Shown: positions 1 to 12,447 of the stretch, piece after piece
Layout: each line of letters opens with the position of its first letter
Position numbering within the stretch: position 1 is the first letter of the stretch
NCBI GenBank assembly: GCA_018907035.1
Contig: JACCIC010000052.1
Location: forward strand, 3,007,501 to 3,071,500
Length of the DNA: 64,000 bases
Reading direction: 5' to 3'
DNA from: Sycobia sp. Sy_11
Taxonomy: Eukaryota > Arthropoda > Insecta > Hymenoptera > Epichrysomallidae
The notes under the pieces: model-generated
Told to the model about the DNA's origin: nothing
What the model saw: the letters and a program-made list of their open reading frames with translations, nothing else
Databases searched by the model: none
Position numbers and translations under genes: made by a program

Positions 1-540
1 GCGAGAGCGCAGGTCCCGACTATTAACTATTACTGCGGGACAGCGAGGCTGCTACTGTGGCCAGCTGCATCAGCGTCGGGCACGCGCACGGTTTCGCCCT
101 CTGCGGTGACGACCACTTGCGCGTCGCTACTTGACTACGTACCGGCGAACAGAGAACTTCGTCTATATCTGCGCTCGCGGAACGCTCCGAGGAGAATTTT
201 CATTTGGACGAGCCGACTTTCAAGGGCTGCTTGTACAGCGAATGTGGTGAGCAAGAGAAGGGTGAGAGGGAGAGGCGTCTCGACGCCCGATTGTCGACGC
301 AAGAGGGAGGAGCAGAGCGTTAGACGCCGGCGCCACGCGTGCCTCTTCCACCGTGGCGGCACGATGCCGCACGGCAGCGTAGGTGCAGGCGCGCATGCAA
401 ACGTATTCGTTGGCTGTTTCTGATCCGTAAGACTTCCCGCCGTATGATGACTACGTTCAAATATATCTGTATGCCGCTTTTCTCTATCTGTAGTAGAACA
501 AAGGTTCACACATTGAGTTATCCGCCTGACTTTTAAAAAC
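1..540. other. CpG- and GC-rich segment, no recognised product
   Basis: Base composition is clearly higher in G+C and CpG than the AT-rich DNA that follows from about 540. Open frames of about 105 to 140 codons exist on both strands, but they are arginine-rich, overlap each other and match no family I know, as expected by chance in GC-rich DNA. In insects such islands can be promoter or first-exon DNA, or the GC-rich part of an LTR. I see no TATA box, initiator or splice pattern that decides between these. Confidence 0.35.
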
Positions 541-2600
541 ATTCCGGGTCGCACGATGGATTGGTATATGCATCATTATTGAAACTCGAGATAGACTTAT
601 AGTCCAGAAGTCAGCGACATATTTTAGCGACTAACTTATCCTCGGCCGAAAAATAGTTTAAATGAGTCAATTAATCTGGGTGTAGAAATGCCAGGCACCC
701 AAACATTGTGAAAATGTTAAATAAATTATAAAACACAACTTTTATGGAATAATTTTGAGTTTAGAAATTATTTGTTCAAAAAAAAGTTGTAGATCTTATT
801 CAAATGAATTTTTGATGTTCTATCCATTTTTGCTCTAAAGCAAATAATTATCGAGAAAAATGTAATTAATTATGAAAATTTCGAGCTACATTAGCCCAAG
901 TCATAATCAATACGTCAGGGATCTACCTGGCCGCTCAGGTGATACATGATACAAATACTTTGTAATTTTAAAATGTGCTCAGAAAATTAAAGTTTTAAAG
1001 CAAAAATATATCGAATATAAAACTTATTTTGTGCAGATCTCCAAATTTTGTTTAAAATAATTTTTAATAAACTCTCTATTATTTCATATACTATCCTTTA
1101 TTTATTATTATATACAAAGTTTTTAATGCTTTTCAGTATTTTAGTATTAATTCAGCTAATTTGATGTATAATATTAATGTTCTAATGCTCCAAAAATTAT
1201 TTGTAAAAACCTTTCCCTAATTGTTATAAATTTTTCTTTAGAAATAAATCGAAAATATATGCTTTTTTATACGAATGCTTTTTAATACAAATGTACAAAA
1301 ATACTGCACCTGGAATGCATTAATGAAAAAGTTTAAACGTTGTAAACAGAGAAAAATATTTGACGAATATCTTTTATTTGTCAAATCTGAATTTATATTA
1401 ATCGGATTCATTACATCGTTCGTATATAATTCATTCAAAAATGATTTTTATGGCTACCACTATATAATTTGGATATAATTTTTTCAATCTAATCCGAAAA
1501 GTCTTTGGAAAATTACAAATAGTACATGAATAAATGATAAACTTCCTCGTTAACAAGCGGCAATCTAAACAAATATTTAATAATAAATCTATAGAAGGAG
1601 GGATTTAAATAATCGACAATGTATTTTTAATAATCTTTAATGAACGACTGTTATATTGGGAAAGGTAAGCACTGAAGCAACCTGAAACGATGCTGATGAT
1701 GTTTACATCAATACCCGCTAAGGTACATATAAATACATGGTCAAGGAATAAAATTTTACTAGCAGTTTGACCATCGGAACTCTAGTAGTACTTTTGGATA
1801 GTAGTCGAACAATGCATTCAGCACAAAAATTCATGTTACATTTCTAAACCATTGCCGTGGCAGCATGCAATATCGTCAAGAATTTTAGAATGGTTAACGT
1901 TTTACAAACATCTGTAATTATCATTTGTAAGAATATACAACGTTTCACAAAAGCTTTGAAAATACTTGATGGTATACTGTAAGATTTGAAGAAAAATATA
2001 CAGCCTACCTATGGAGCATTTTGTGTTATTACCTAATGATTTGCAGAAAACTCTATTAGTTGTCAAATATGCTATATATATTATATCTATTATATTAAAT
2101 AAGTTCAAATATTTTCTTAATATGTGAGAAATACATGTGACAAATATCATGATACAGGAGTGTGATATTCAAATAAAATTAAAAATAAAAGTATATAGAA
2201 CAAGAGGATTAGAAAATTTGGATCCTTGTTACGTCTATTATTCAGTGGAGTAATTAGAAAGGGATACATTGATATACATAAAGAAACTCACGTATCTAAT
2301 CTACCTTCTGATTTAGTATTAACATTAGATGATGGTTTATCGATTTTTGGATATATAGTAAATACATTTATTGCTCACACGAAGGGCAAAATATGTTTAT
2401 ACAAATAATTTTAAATTATAGATTAAATACCAAAATCGCAGCGATGAAGACAGGCACGACTTTAAACATTAATTTATATATTACTGCCGTATGTGTAATC
2501 CTTAATTCGATAATGGTCACTTGATTCTTCCTATTTAATTTCATAGCCGAACTTTTTCATAATTACTGTTTCTTATATCCTACAATACATTTTTTTTCAA
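541..2600. other. AT-rich DNA without a recognised gene
   Basis: I find no recognisable protein or RNA gene here. The longest frames are 60 to 82 codons. One at 2226-2408 on the plus strand looks protein-like (a run around LPSDLVLTLDDGLS) but matches nothing I can name. Confidence 0.5.
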
Positions 2601-3620
2601 TTATTTTTTTGATTTTCATTTTGTCTATGCTTAAATCAATTTCTTGGGTTAACATTCTAAATCTATGATACAACGGTGAATTGACTTCTTTTTCGTATTA
2701 TATACTGTATCAGCTTCAACAGCTAAAATTTCATTTACTTGGTTCATCGGTATTTCTACTATTTTATACTATAATTAAAAGATGAAGCAAAATTATAGGG
2801 GTGCAATATTGCTTCAACAATAGGCTCCAAAGACAGTATTTATCTTAGTATTGAGGATTAGATTTCGGAGTCATATATGTTTCCACAATCAATTTTGCTC
2901 TGAATAAATGACTTATAAGTATTTTTTGTTGCTTTTTCATTAGCACCCTAATTTTTCGTAAAAATTATTCTGAGAACATTATTTTTTTTACAGAATGGTA
3001 TTTTTATATTATCTATATAATTTCTTCTAGTTAATTTATCCATTGAAAATTACTTTTAAAACTGTAATATCCTAAAATATAATACTTCAATTTTATCTCT
3101 TTTAAAATATAGCTTATCAGATATTTTGTTAATTTGCTTATTAGTTATGTTTATTCATTTATATATAATTTTATTATTATCGATAACTTTTGTAGGTTAT
3201 ACGTTGAAGATAGAAGCTCGTTAAGTGAATTTTGTTTACTACTTTTTATCATTCTTCTAGCAATAGAGTTGTGTTTTTTTATTTATTTTGTGATCAAACA
3301 TGTTTTGCTTTTTCAATTTATTAAACGCTTTTTATATTGCTTAACGACCTTTTCATAGGATTCGCTCCACCATGGGCTGTTTTGGTGGTGTACTTTTGTT
3401 TTTAATATCAGTATGGTATTTTGAGCTGCTTCCCGTATTATCTCTATGAATTTCTTAAGTATATGATTTATATTTTCATTGTATTTATTCACACTTAAAT
3501 TCTCGTTAATAATTTCGATTTCATTGAATTTTTGAGCTTTGATAGTTACAGTTCCAAAAAATTTAGTTTAGTCGGATTTATGGAATTCTCACCTAGGTGT
3601 TATTACCTTTGATGCTTGAC
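2600..3620 (-). pseudogene. Decayed LINE, endonuclease-RT linker traces
   Basis: Read on the minus strand, 3395 to about 3200 gives SPWWSESYEKVVKQYKK, then after a frameshift AFNKLKKQNMFDHKINKK. A PWW motif followed by a lysine-rich stretch is typical of the linker between the endonuclease and the reverse transcriptase of LINE ORF2 proteins. Stops and frameshifts are frequent. Down to about 2600 only weak protein-like islands remain. The clade cannot be decided. It could be the upstream part of the same LINE type seen at 10.4-11.4 kb. Confidence 0.35.
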
Positions 3621-4266
3621 TTGATATATTAATAAAAATATATATTGGGTGGTGATTATTGCTAATTAGGGTTATCTACAGCTTTCCTATTAATTTTTAT
3701 TGCCAAGTCTTTGCTGCATACACCGCTAATATTAAAATAAGTCATTGAGAAAATGCTAAATAAGAACCATTGATTCACTTTGAGGTTGGTTTGCTCGAAA
3801 CATGTTATATTGCTATTACTTTATTTATATACTTTAATTATGATTGTGTTGACTGTTTTTAGATAAAATTAATAAATATTTCTATTGGTCTTACACTCCA
3901 ATTAAATTATAAATAATATATAATTATATATTATATATATGTCCCCATCTCCACCAAAATATAAAATTCAATAACCTTAATATACAATCCCCCTTCCACA
4001 GAAAATGTTCAAAACCAATCAATTTAATAACGAAGGATATATGTTATCTAATTTACTTGAAATATTAAATTCATATTATTTTGATGCTTTCAAATGTGAA
4101 TACTTTCAAGACTCTCTTTTTTGTACTTATTCTTAAGACCATGCTCCAAAATATTCACATTTTCAAAATCAAATGAATGTTAAAACTTCAAACAATGTTC
4201 TTTTAAACCAGAAGTAATATGTAAATGAACTACTTAAACTATATTGATGTTCATAAATTCTCTTTT

Positions 4267-5335
4267 TTAACCTTTAAAGGGCCGGGTTTTTATGTTTCTA
4301 ATTTTTCTTTGAAAGTGCCCAAATTCATATCTTGTATCACTCATCAACTATGTACAATGGCCCTATCATGGACCGAGCCGATATATCGGTTCTCCTGCCC
4401 TGGATGGCCATGAAAAATTTTTAGTTCGGTAAAATAGGAATAGAATCATATCTCAGGTTTTGAGATGTGCTGCACCCAAATCTGGAGTCTGATCGGTCAT
4501 AACTACTCATAATCACGGTCATTCGACGTCCAACAACGTCACTTCAAGGTCAAATGCAGAAAGTATCATATATATTGGAACAAAAATTATATCTAAGAGT
4601 TGATTCAGATTGCTACATCTGAATCTGACACTTGTTTGATTATAAATCGACATAATTATACTCATTCTTCTGAGTATATGGCCATCTTAGGGTTTATGTG
4701 TTTTGATTCGTGCTTTTTTTTAGAAATATGGAGCGGCGGTCGAGAGTGGAATTAGCCTCTCTTCCGCATCAGTGGTTGCCTGTATACAGGCGTTCTATAA
4801 GTGACTTATGTCACTTCTATTATTTTTTCTAGAATAAATTTCTAGTTATAATTATACGATTTAAATTATCACGATATATACGTTTCTAGCAAAAAATATT
4901 TCTAATTTACTGACGAACTACTTTCACGAGAATAAATTCAGAAATTTATCTGAATAATGATATTAACAGAAATGCGATTGGTTGAATGAGAAAATTCGGT
5001 ATTAAGCACTCTTAAAATTTAAAAACCAATTTTAAATATTTCCTTGGGTATATTCTCAACCTGACTTTGGAGAAATCTTTATCTCTCTTTATTTGAGGTC
5101 AAAGTGATGAAAAACCAATGACTTCAAAAACATAAAGATATATCTTTTGCAATGATTCAAACCATATTGCTAAGTTTGACCATCAAATGACCTTCATTAA
5201 CCTTGACTCTGAAGTGCTAAGGTCAAACCAACTTCAGATACGAACTTAGCACATCAATTTATTTAAGGATAAAGAGGTATCCCAGCATTATGTTTTTGAG
5301 CCGATATATCGGCTTCCAGGCGCTTTAAAGGTTAA
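4267..5335. mobile_element. piggyBac-like TTAA element (non-autonomous)
   Basis: The segment is bounded by TTAA at 4267-4270 and 5332-5335. Inside each TTAA lie inverted ends, CCTTTAAAGGGCCGGG on the left and, reverse-complemented, CCTTTAAAGCGCCTGG on the right. The insertion splits the GIY-YIG domain of the PLE, and the PLE reading resumes cleanly on both sides. The self-complementary motif GAGCCGATATATCGG occurs near both ends (about 4374 and 5298). No transposase frame is present. TTAA duplications are specific to the piggyBac superfamily. Confidence 0.8.
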
Positions 5336-5610
5336 ATATCTCCCTGTTTGTCCAATGTAGCATTCATTACAATCCATACAATTAATTTTGTAAACAACTC
5401 CAGATTTTAAAAATAGATCATCCTTACTTTGCAATTATTAAATAACTTACTTAAATTAATACTATTTTTAAAGAAAATTTGAATGTTATATTTCCGAAAA
5501 TTTCTTTTAATTCTTTCTGACAATCCTCTAACATATGGTAAAACAATAATAGTGTCGTTATTAACATCAACTCTCACATTATCTCTTTTTTCGGTATTAT
5601 TTTAACAATT

Positions 5611-5817
5611 TTTTTATGTTATTTAATGTCGCTTTATTTATGCTTCCAAATACCGTTGCTAATCAGCGAAGAAGTTCTACGATGTATTTATAAACAAAGC
5701 ACATATAAATTCCTACAGCGGTGCTTGTGTCAATCGACCAAGACCGGGATTTGAACTTGGATCACCAAGTTACTAGTCCTTCGCTCTAAAGATCGAGCCA
5801 TCGTAGGCTTCAATGTC
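5611..5817 (-). mobile_element. tRNA-derived SINE, copy 1
   Basis: On the minus strand the head has an A-box-like TGGCTCGATCTTTAGAG and a B box AGTTCAAATCCCG, spaced as in a tRNA gene. The tail ends in AACATAAAAAA. The sequence AACAATT flanks it at 5604-5610 and 5818-5824 and is the likely target duplication. It interrupts the minus-strand PLE. Copies at 39732 and 22240 share the head and tail. Confidence 0.8.
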
Positions 5818-7199
5818 AACAATTGAATATCCATTATGAATGAAAATTTCTCTTATATCTGCAAATATAAGAGAAATAACAAACAAATCTTATTCTGTTC
5901 AAAAAACTGAACTGATTATTAATTTCACTTTCTGTTGTAAATTTAATTCTATCATGTACAGAACTAAAAATATCCACCATTTCATCTACAAAAACTCCTG
6001 GAACAATTGCAAAGATATCATTAACATATCTCTGAAATATAATTAGTTCAAAAATTAATTTTGACAAAGCAATACTTTCTACTTTTGGAATAACTAAATT
6101 GGCTATAACTGGTGACAGAGGTGACCCCATTGGACACCCGTGTTTTTATTCATAAAAATTATTATCAAACGAAAAAATTGTGGTATTAAAGACTAAATTA
6201 ATTGTCTTAATAAATTCATTCATTGTTAATTTTGTATATAAATTAATTTCATATCGTTTTTCTTGTAGAATATCATTTAACAATACTAAAGGTACATTTG
6301 TAAACAGAGATATCACATCCAATGAAATCATCATGTAGTTTTTTCGGAATAATAATATCTTTTACTTCATTGTAAAAACTTCAACTATCTTAGCCAATAT
6401 AGTCGACAAAAATCTGGCAATATTATAAGTTGGGAAATTAAAAGAAGACATTATTACTCTAAATGTCACAATTTCTTTATGAATCTTGAGAAGCCCATAC
6501 TATTATTTGTATAGTCATTTCTTTTCCAATCATTTAATAATTCCTTCAAATTATTTTGCAGCTTAATGATCTGTGAATTACCAATTTTTACATAAGTAAT
6601 ATCATTATTCAAAATATTCTTAATATTATTTATATAATCAATTTTATTTGAAGCTGCAGTTATGTTTTCTTTGTCTGCCTTTTGAAAGATGATATTGTGA
6701 TTATTTTGAAAAAATTCTCCATGATTTTTAATTCATGTAAAAAATTATTATTCAAACAGTTATCAAATTTATCTGTCTTTTAAAATTACCAATGATTTTA
6801 TCTAAAAATTTCCTACATTCTTTTTTTACTTCATTCTCCAAATTAAAAATATTACTTTCAACGTCCGCGATGATTTCTTTGATATGGAGATTCTTTTTAG
6901 TATTTTATAATATTCTTTTTAGTTTAATATAATAATCCATGTTTAGTACCTTTAGACATGATATTTACTTTTTCTTTTGATATTTCTTTGTCTGATAGAT
7001 TCCAGAACTAATTTTTGTTATTTGTATTGTTTATCTGATAACTTTGAAATTATTTTTTATTTCTTAAACATTCAAAATTTTTTTAACGTTTGTCAATTAT
7101 TATATTTTGTTTTAATAAAATGCTTGTTCTGACCAAGTAAAAATTCATGTAAATGATTTCTTTCTATAGTTTGATATATATAATATTCTATCATTAATA

Positions 7200-7740
7200 A
7201 ATATGTACTTAAGGAATGATTCTAATTTATCAAGTAAATTAGATAACATTTAATATTGTTTATTAAGTTGATTTGTTTTAAACATTTAATGTGAAAGGGA
7301 AATTGTATATTCAGGTTATTGAATTTTATAGTTTGGTCCAGATGGGGATATATATAAATTGGAATATTAATATAATGTTTAGTGTGGTCCCTGAAGAAAG
7401 AGCCGTAACGAGGTCGAAACGTTGAACAACAGCAGTAGAAACTTTAATTAAATAATGGTGGTTGAGACAGTCACATTGTACTTTACTAATAAAAAATTTT
7501 TTTCCAAATAATAAAATTTTTATTTCAGATTAATCTGCGGGGGTGATTTTAAACAAGGACAGTCTGACTGTCATTTTAATTGTTACTTAATTAGATATTA
7601 ATATGTATTAATATTAATATAAACATATATTAATATAATTATATATTATTTTTAACTTAATTGGACTGTAAGATCAATAGAAATATTTCTTAATTTTATT
7701 TATATACGGTCATTATTATTTGTAGAGTTTCATAGAAACA
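7200..7740 (+). mobile_element. PLE 3' tail in opposite orientation (head-to-head copy)
   Basis: 7210-7360 is the reverse complement of 3940-4075, the 3' flank of the minus-strand PLE. 7540-7740 resembles 9600-9760 and 61250-61460, other PLE tails in this window. The PLE therefore has two outward-facing 3' ends joined near 7200. Such inverted, 5'-truncated copies are typical of PLE integration. Confidence 0.65.
7388..7432 (+). ncRNA. Candidate hammerhead ribozyme motif in PLE tail
   Basis: CTGAAGA (7391-7397) is followed by a short weak stem and then CGAAAC (7415-7420). These match the two invariant core blocks of a hammerhead, CUGANGA and GAAA. PLE terminal repeats are known to carry minimal hammerheads. 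Stem II is only about three pairs and I could not define a convincing stem III and cleavage triplet by eye. Confidence 0.4.
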
Positions 7741-8597
7741 AATAACCCTGCTTTTATTATTTTGTAATAAATGTATAAATTTCATTATTGATAAATTTTA
7801 ATAATTAATAATGGTATTTTCAATACTTATATTTTTCTGTAATATGTACTTAAACAGTAAAAAATACAATAGCGTATTTCCTTGTTTTAAGTAGCTTTTT
7901 TCTTTAATTTCGCATCCAAGTTATTTTCTTTTTCCAATGATTTTTGTTCAGTGATTTTCAAAGTAATTCCTCTTCTTTCAATTTTGTCTTAGTGATTATC
8001 GAGTTGCCTTTTTTAATTCAATTGTAGTTTCAAGTTTCTTCTTTGTGTTTTTTCCTTATGTTCGTAGTAAATTCTATTAATATTCTGTTGAATTTCTGTC
8101 TTAGTTTTATGAAAACTTATTTCAGAACGCATTTCCTTTTTCCCACGAATTTTAATCTTTACAATTTCCATCGCCATCGAGTCCGTATTGTCATTGCTTT
8201 AATCTTTGATAGGAATTTTATTGAGCTAATTAATAGTGTACTGGTCGCTGGCTGTTTTTTATCTGTTGTACTGTTGTAAAATTTTTCGTTTGAAATTATA
8301 TTAATTATATTAGTGAGAGTGCTATTACAGATTTTTGGTATGTGGCCTTCTAAATTACAAATGGAGCATTTAAGTGTATTTGTATTAGTATATATGTAAT
8401 GGTTGATATTCTCATAGTTACATTAAAAACTTTCTGCATGCTCCGTCCGTTTTATTGATTTCCGGCCGAATTCAATTTTTCGATAATAAAATCACAATTC
8501 TTAAACCTTCGTCTAAAAAAATATCCCTCTATTAATTTACATTGTTTACATAAGGTCTTTATCGCCGCTGTAGGCTTGATATAACTCTAGATATATC
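7741..8597. other. AT-rich spacer between PLE copies
   Basis: I see no recognisable gene. A 78-codon frame at 8043-8279 is phenylalanine- and leucine-rich, as expected of AT-rich non-coding DNA. Confidence 0.5.
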
Positions 8598-9760
8598 GGA
8601 AAAAAGATAGGTATTGTAAAGGGAGTCATAGACAGAGCAATCAAATTATCACACAAAGATTTTAGAAAAGAAAATTTAAAATTAGTTAAAGAGATATTCA
8701 TTAACAATGATTATCCAATAGACTTTATAGATAAAATGATTGCAGAGAGAGTGGATCAAATTTATAATAGCACTAGTGAACATAATATGAAAAAAGGGGA
8801 TAATAATAATAAAATCGTAGTACTACCATATGTAAAAGGATTATCGGAAAGAATTAGAAGTGCATTTAAAAAGGATAATATTCAAGTTTACTTTAGAAAC
8901 AATAATAATATTAGAAAGCTATTTAATAATAGTAAAGATAAGGATGATAAATGTTTGAAAATAGGAGTGGTATACTAAATAGATTGTAAAGATTGTGACA
9001 AATATTATATTGGACCTAAAACAATGAAAATGCCTAAAACAAAGAATGTATGAACCTCACTACAGCTTACGAAGCATGAAGAGTACATCCGGGCTAAAAG
9101 AACATAGTTTAAACTTGTTACATACTTTCGATTTTGAAAATGTAAATATTTTAGAACAAAGTATTAAAAATAAATATAAAAGAGAAACTCTTGAAAATAT
9201 TCATATTTTGAAAAAACCCAAATGTGTAAATTTAATGTTAGAGTTAAGTAGTTTGGACAACACTTATCATTCCTTCTTAATATACAATTTGTATTTCGCA
9301 TTTAAGTTAAGAAAGGGGGGTCCTATAAATGTTATACTAATAAATTTAGAGTGGGGATGGGGTATATAAAGTAGCTTGCTGGGTTTTTCAATTTAGTTTA
9401 GTTCCTGAGGATGAACTGTAGCTGTTCGGAACATCGGACAAGAAGGTGATTCTAAATTTAAGGTGGTGGGGGCAGTCAGGTTGTCTTTACTAACATAGAA
9501 TTTTGCTTTTATTATTTTTATTTTATTTATTATTTTATTTTGATTTTTATTGTATTATTAATTTTATTTTATTTTTATTTTTAATTTTAATATAATTTAT
9601 TGTAGTAATAAATTTTATTTCAGATTCTACGAGTGTGATAATAAACAAGGAAGGCTAACTGTCATTATTTTAGCTAATATATTATATTATAAAGATTGAA
9701 AGACCGATAAAAATATTTATTAATTTAATTCAGAACAGTCGATAGAAGTATAATTTTTAA
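8598..9760 (+). pseudogene. Penelope-like retroelement, 5'-truncated, plus strand
   Basis: From 8603 the frame reads KKIGIVKGVIDRAIKLSHKD and continues to 8978 with FRNNNNIRKLF and KIGVVY, then a stop, then IDCKDCDKYYIGPKT. This is the end of the PLE RT region joined to its GIY-YIG endonuclease. The stop at 8976 falls where the relative at 5.4 kb has a lysine codon. After a frameshift, 9046-9369 gives SGLKEHSLNLLHTFDFENVN, the downstream part of the endonuclease. The RT catalytic core is missing, so it is 5'-truncated and dead. The tail from about 9400 carries a degraded hammerhead-like motif and a PLE terminal sequence ending near 9760. Confidence 0.75.
9404..9440 (+). ncRNA. Degenerate hammerhead-like motif
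   Basis: CTGAGGA (9405-9411) is followed by a GAAC/GTTC stem with a 7-nt loop and then GGAAC, where a hammerhead needs GAAAC. It sits at the same place in the PLE tail as the motif at 7388. One core base is changed, so it is probably inactive. Confidence 0.35.
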
Positions 9761-10429
9761 ATCTAACTCTAGATATCCTAATATTGGAACTGTGCTTATT
9801 CTTAGAGACACTTGTACATCAGCGAGTTCACCGGCTCATGTTTACGAAGTAAATTCATTCACCTATGAAGACTCAAGTGAAGACAACCACAACACCATGA
9901 CAATTGAAGACTTCTAAATGTAAGAAATCATGGAGATACGGGATTCCCACAGCCTTGTACTATAAGTCAGGATTACCGATGGATGTAATAAGGTTTTCCT
10001 GTGCTTGCAGATAATAGTATTCATGATGTTGGAGTTGTCGAAATAATTTCTAACCTTAAGGATATTATTTTTCTCTGGATCAGATTATTTTCCGACAATC
10101 TGAGCATCGAGTATCACTGTTAGATTTTTCATCATGCCGAATAGATCAGGCTTGCGAACTCAAATGCAAATCTCGGTGGTCTAAAAATGGGACTCTGCAA
10201 TGCAATATAACGGTTCGCAGGGAATTTTTTTAAAAATAAAAAGAATACGAGTTTTGGGGATGAACTGCGCTGTTTGCTCGAGAACGTTGTAAATAGTTGA
10301 AAAAACTTCTATAAATAGGTATAAATAGGTCTTATGTTGTTTATTGAAGAAAAGCCAGAGAGCGTATGAGTTACTCACGTCTACTTTTAACTGATAATCT
10401 TATAATTCCTGAAATAAACCTTACACAAA
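9761..10429. other. No recognised feature
   Basis: AT-rich DNA without a recognised gene. A 65-codon minus-strand frame at 10181-10378 has no family resemblance. Confidence 0.5.
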
Positions 10430-11416
10430 TGAATTGCCATCTCTTTAGTTTGAGATTCAGTGTATCACACAAATTGTCATAAATTGCACAGATATAGTCA
10501 AATCTGCAGGACTCTAAACTTTCAAACAAATTGTTTTTTAACTTATAAGAAAGTACATGTTTATAGAATTTTAAAACATGTAATGTAAAGCTAATACCTT
10601 TGGATGTATGATTTGTATATATCCTCCAAGTTTTGTTAGAATTGATCTACATACCGCGATTATGAGTTTCATTAACATAGGATATAAAAAGTTATCGATG
10701 TAAATTTTGAAAGTGTGAGAAAATTAGCATTGTTCAAATAGACTTGATTATTAAGAAATATTACTTTACATTTTGAGAGATTAAGTTATATTTGCTACCG
10801 CTTGTGCACCTTTTTTATTAATATTATTCTTTTGTACAATTCACGTGAATAGAAATTGTCATATATTTCAAAATGATCAGTAAATATCTTATACTTTATA
10901 ATTCGCAATACTTGTAGGGTGATCATTGATATTAGAAATAGTAATTTCCTTGTGGAATACCAGATTATTCGTCAACCAGTTAAATATCTCTGCATTCTAT
11001 CTAATAACAGCTTTTGATCAATTCTAAAGATGACAGTAAAAACATCTCAGACTGCGTTCACTTATATTCAAAATCCGAAACGAATAATCTACTGCGAGAA
11101 ACAGAATCAAATGCCTAAGAAAAATCAAATAAAATAAGGATAGGTAATTTTATTATATCAATGACAGATCTGACATCATTAAGGTAGTTTACGTACTAAG
11201 ACCTTTGCGAAAACCAGCTTGCTTTGAATCCAATTAATTGTGAGTTTCAAGGAAATCATTAAACCGATCATGATATAATCGATCAATCAGTTTAGAGAAT
11301 TCAAGTAGAAGTGCTACAGGTCTGGTTTCAGAATAAGTGGTGACATTTTTTAATTTAGGTAAAGGGATAAAAACTATGAAATGAAGCATTACAAAGGCTA
11401 TAGGATAGAATAACAA
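10430..11416 (-). pseudogene. Decayed LINE reverse transcriptase
   Basis: Read on the minus strand from 11416 the translation gives VFIPLPKLKNVTTYSETRP, then LEFSKLIDRLYHDRFNDFL, then SKQAGFRKGLST (about 11230-11190), an FDFS-AFDSV block near 11120 and GIPQG near 10960. These are the ordered N-terminal RT blocks of a non-LTR retrotransposon: the IPKP-type motif, GFRKGHST, the first catalytic Asp block and the motif B GIPQG. They are separated by stops and frameshifts. The FADD region is not clear. CR1/Jockey-type is likeliest. Confidence 0.65.
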
Positions 11417-12447
11417 TGTTTAGTATGATGTATTTTACGAAGGTCATATTGAGGCCATCGTCACTTGCTGCATTTGAATTAGATTTCATTAACTATGTTC
11501 AACTAAAAATATCGATACATTAATCATAGTAGTAAATTTATAACTTTTTGAAAGTCATACTATGATAAAGAACGTTGTTCAGAAGAAAAAATTAGTAAAA
11601 GTGAGAAAACTTCAGATTTAGCAAGATGAAGGAATTGTAGTACTTTGATTTGATGAGGGGATTAAGAGTTATATTTATTTTACTAGAATTGTCGTGATTT
11701 TTGCTGAATCTTAAGCATTTATACCACTGGAACTCATTTACTTGAATTATAAAAAACGGATTGCATTAGCTATAGTTTTTGAATTTTTATAAGCTCTATT
11801 CTTTCTATTCTATCCTTTCATTCAATTCTCGAATAGATTTAGAGACCTCAAATCTCCATTTGGTATGGACTTTGATAGTCTTTAAGGCGGTTTTTGATCA
11901 AATGAAGAGATTATAACATTGAAAAATCACGAGCGCGATAACGTTAATGTTATGAGTTCCAAAGATTATAATAGAATTAAAATCAGCCATTAGAAAATTA
12001 GAGGGATCATACAACAAATTGGGTAAGATTTTCGCTTAGTTACGTTTGAAAATATCCTTTAGAGATAAGTTATTCATAAGTAGCGAGACCTCATGACATT
12101 TTCAGTTAACGGAAAATGTAATGAGGTCCAACTCTGAAATGAGTGGAGCTTTAGACTTAGCATAAAATTGGTCATCTATTCATGATATTTGGTTCACTGA
12201 CTAAATAATAATAAATCTATGCATAAAAAGCAGGACGATAATTTAAGAATACACGGTGGTTTATTACCGAATACACTAAAACTAATATCCGTGAACTTAG
12301 GATATTACGCAGCTGAATTGAGGCTGAATTCTCTACATACGTATTCATGGTAAAATCCCTAGTAATAATAGTAATAATTAGCTAGAAGTCATTGCAAACA
12401 ATAACAAAAACTTATAAAGTGGATTCCATTGGGTTTGCGATAAACTA
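11417..12447. other. No recognised feature
   Basis: AT-rich DNA between a dead LINE and a mariner. I see no gene, repeat unit or convincing RNA. Confidence 0.5.

Larger units (their letters stand above)
3866..7200 (-). pseudogene. Penelope-like retroelement (PLE), minus strand, interrupted
   Basis: Reading down from 7200 the minus strand shows YNIARFLSTILAKIVEVFTMK-like sequence near 6400, then SLDVISLFTNVPL (6334-6290; RT motif A), GSPLSPVIANLV (6130-6090; motif B) and RYVNDIFAIVP (motif C). Motif C is normally YVDD, so one catalytic aspartate is now Asn. Near 5400-5335 comes VVYKINCMDCNECYIGQTGR, the Cys-bearing start of a GIY-YIG endonuclease. That domain resumes after an inserted element at about 4266 with frames resembling SGLKEHCLKF and FDFENVNILEHGLKNKYK. 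RT followed by GIY-YIG is the PLE signature. A SINE and a TTAA element split the frame, and there are several stops, so no product is expected. The 3' tail reaches about 3866. Confidence 0.8.

Noticed and set aside
135..554. 139-codon minus-strand frame in the first 540 bases
   Set aside because: Arg/Thr/Leu-rich, overlaps frames on the other strand in CpG-rich DNA and matches no family.
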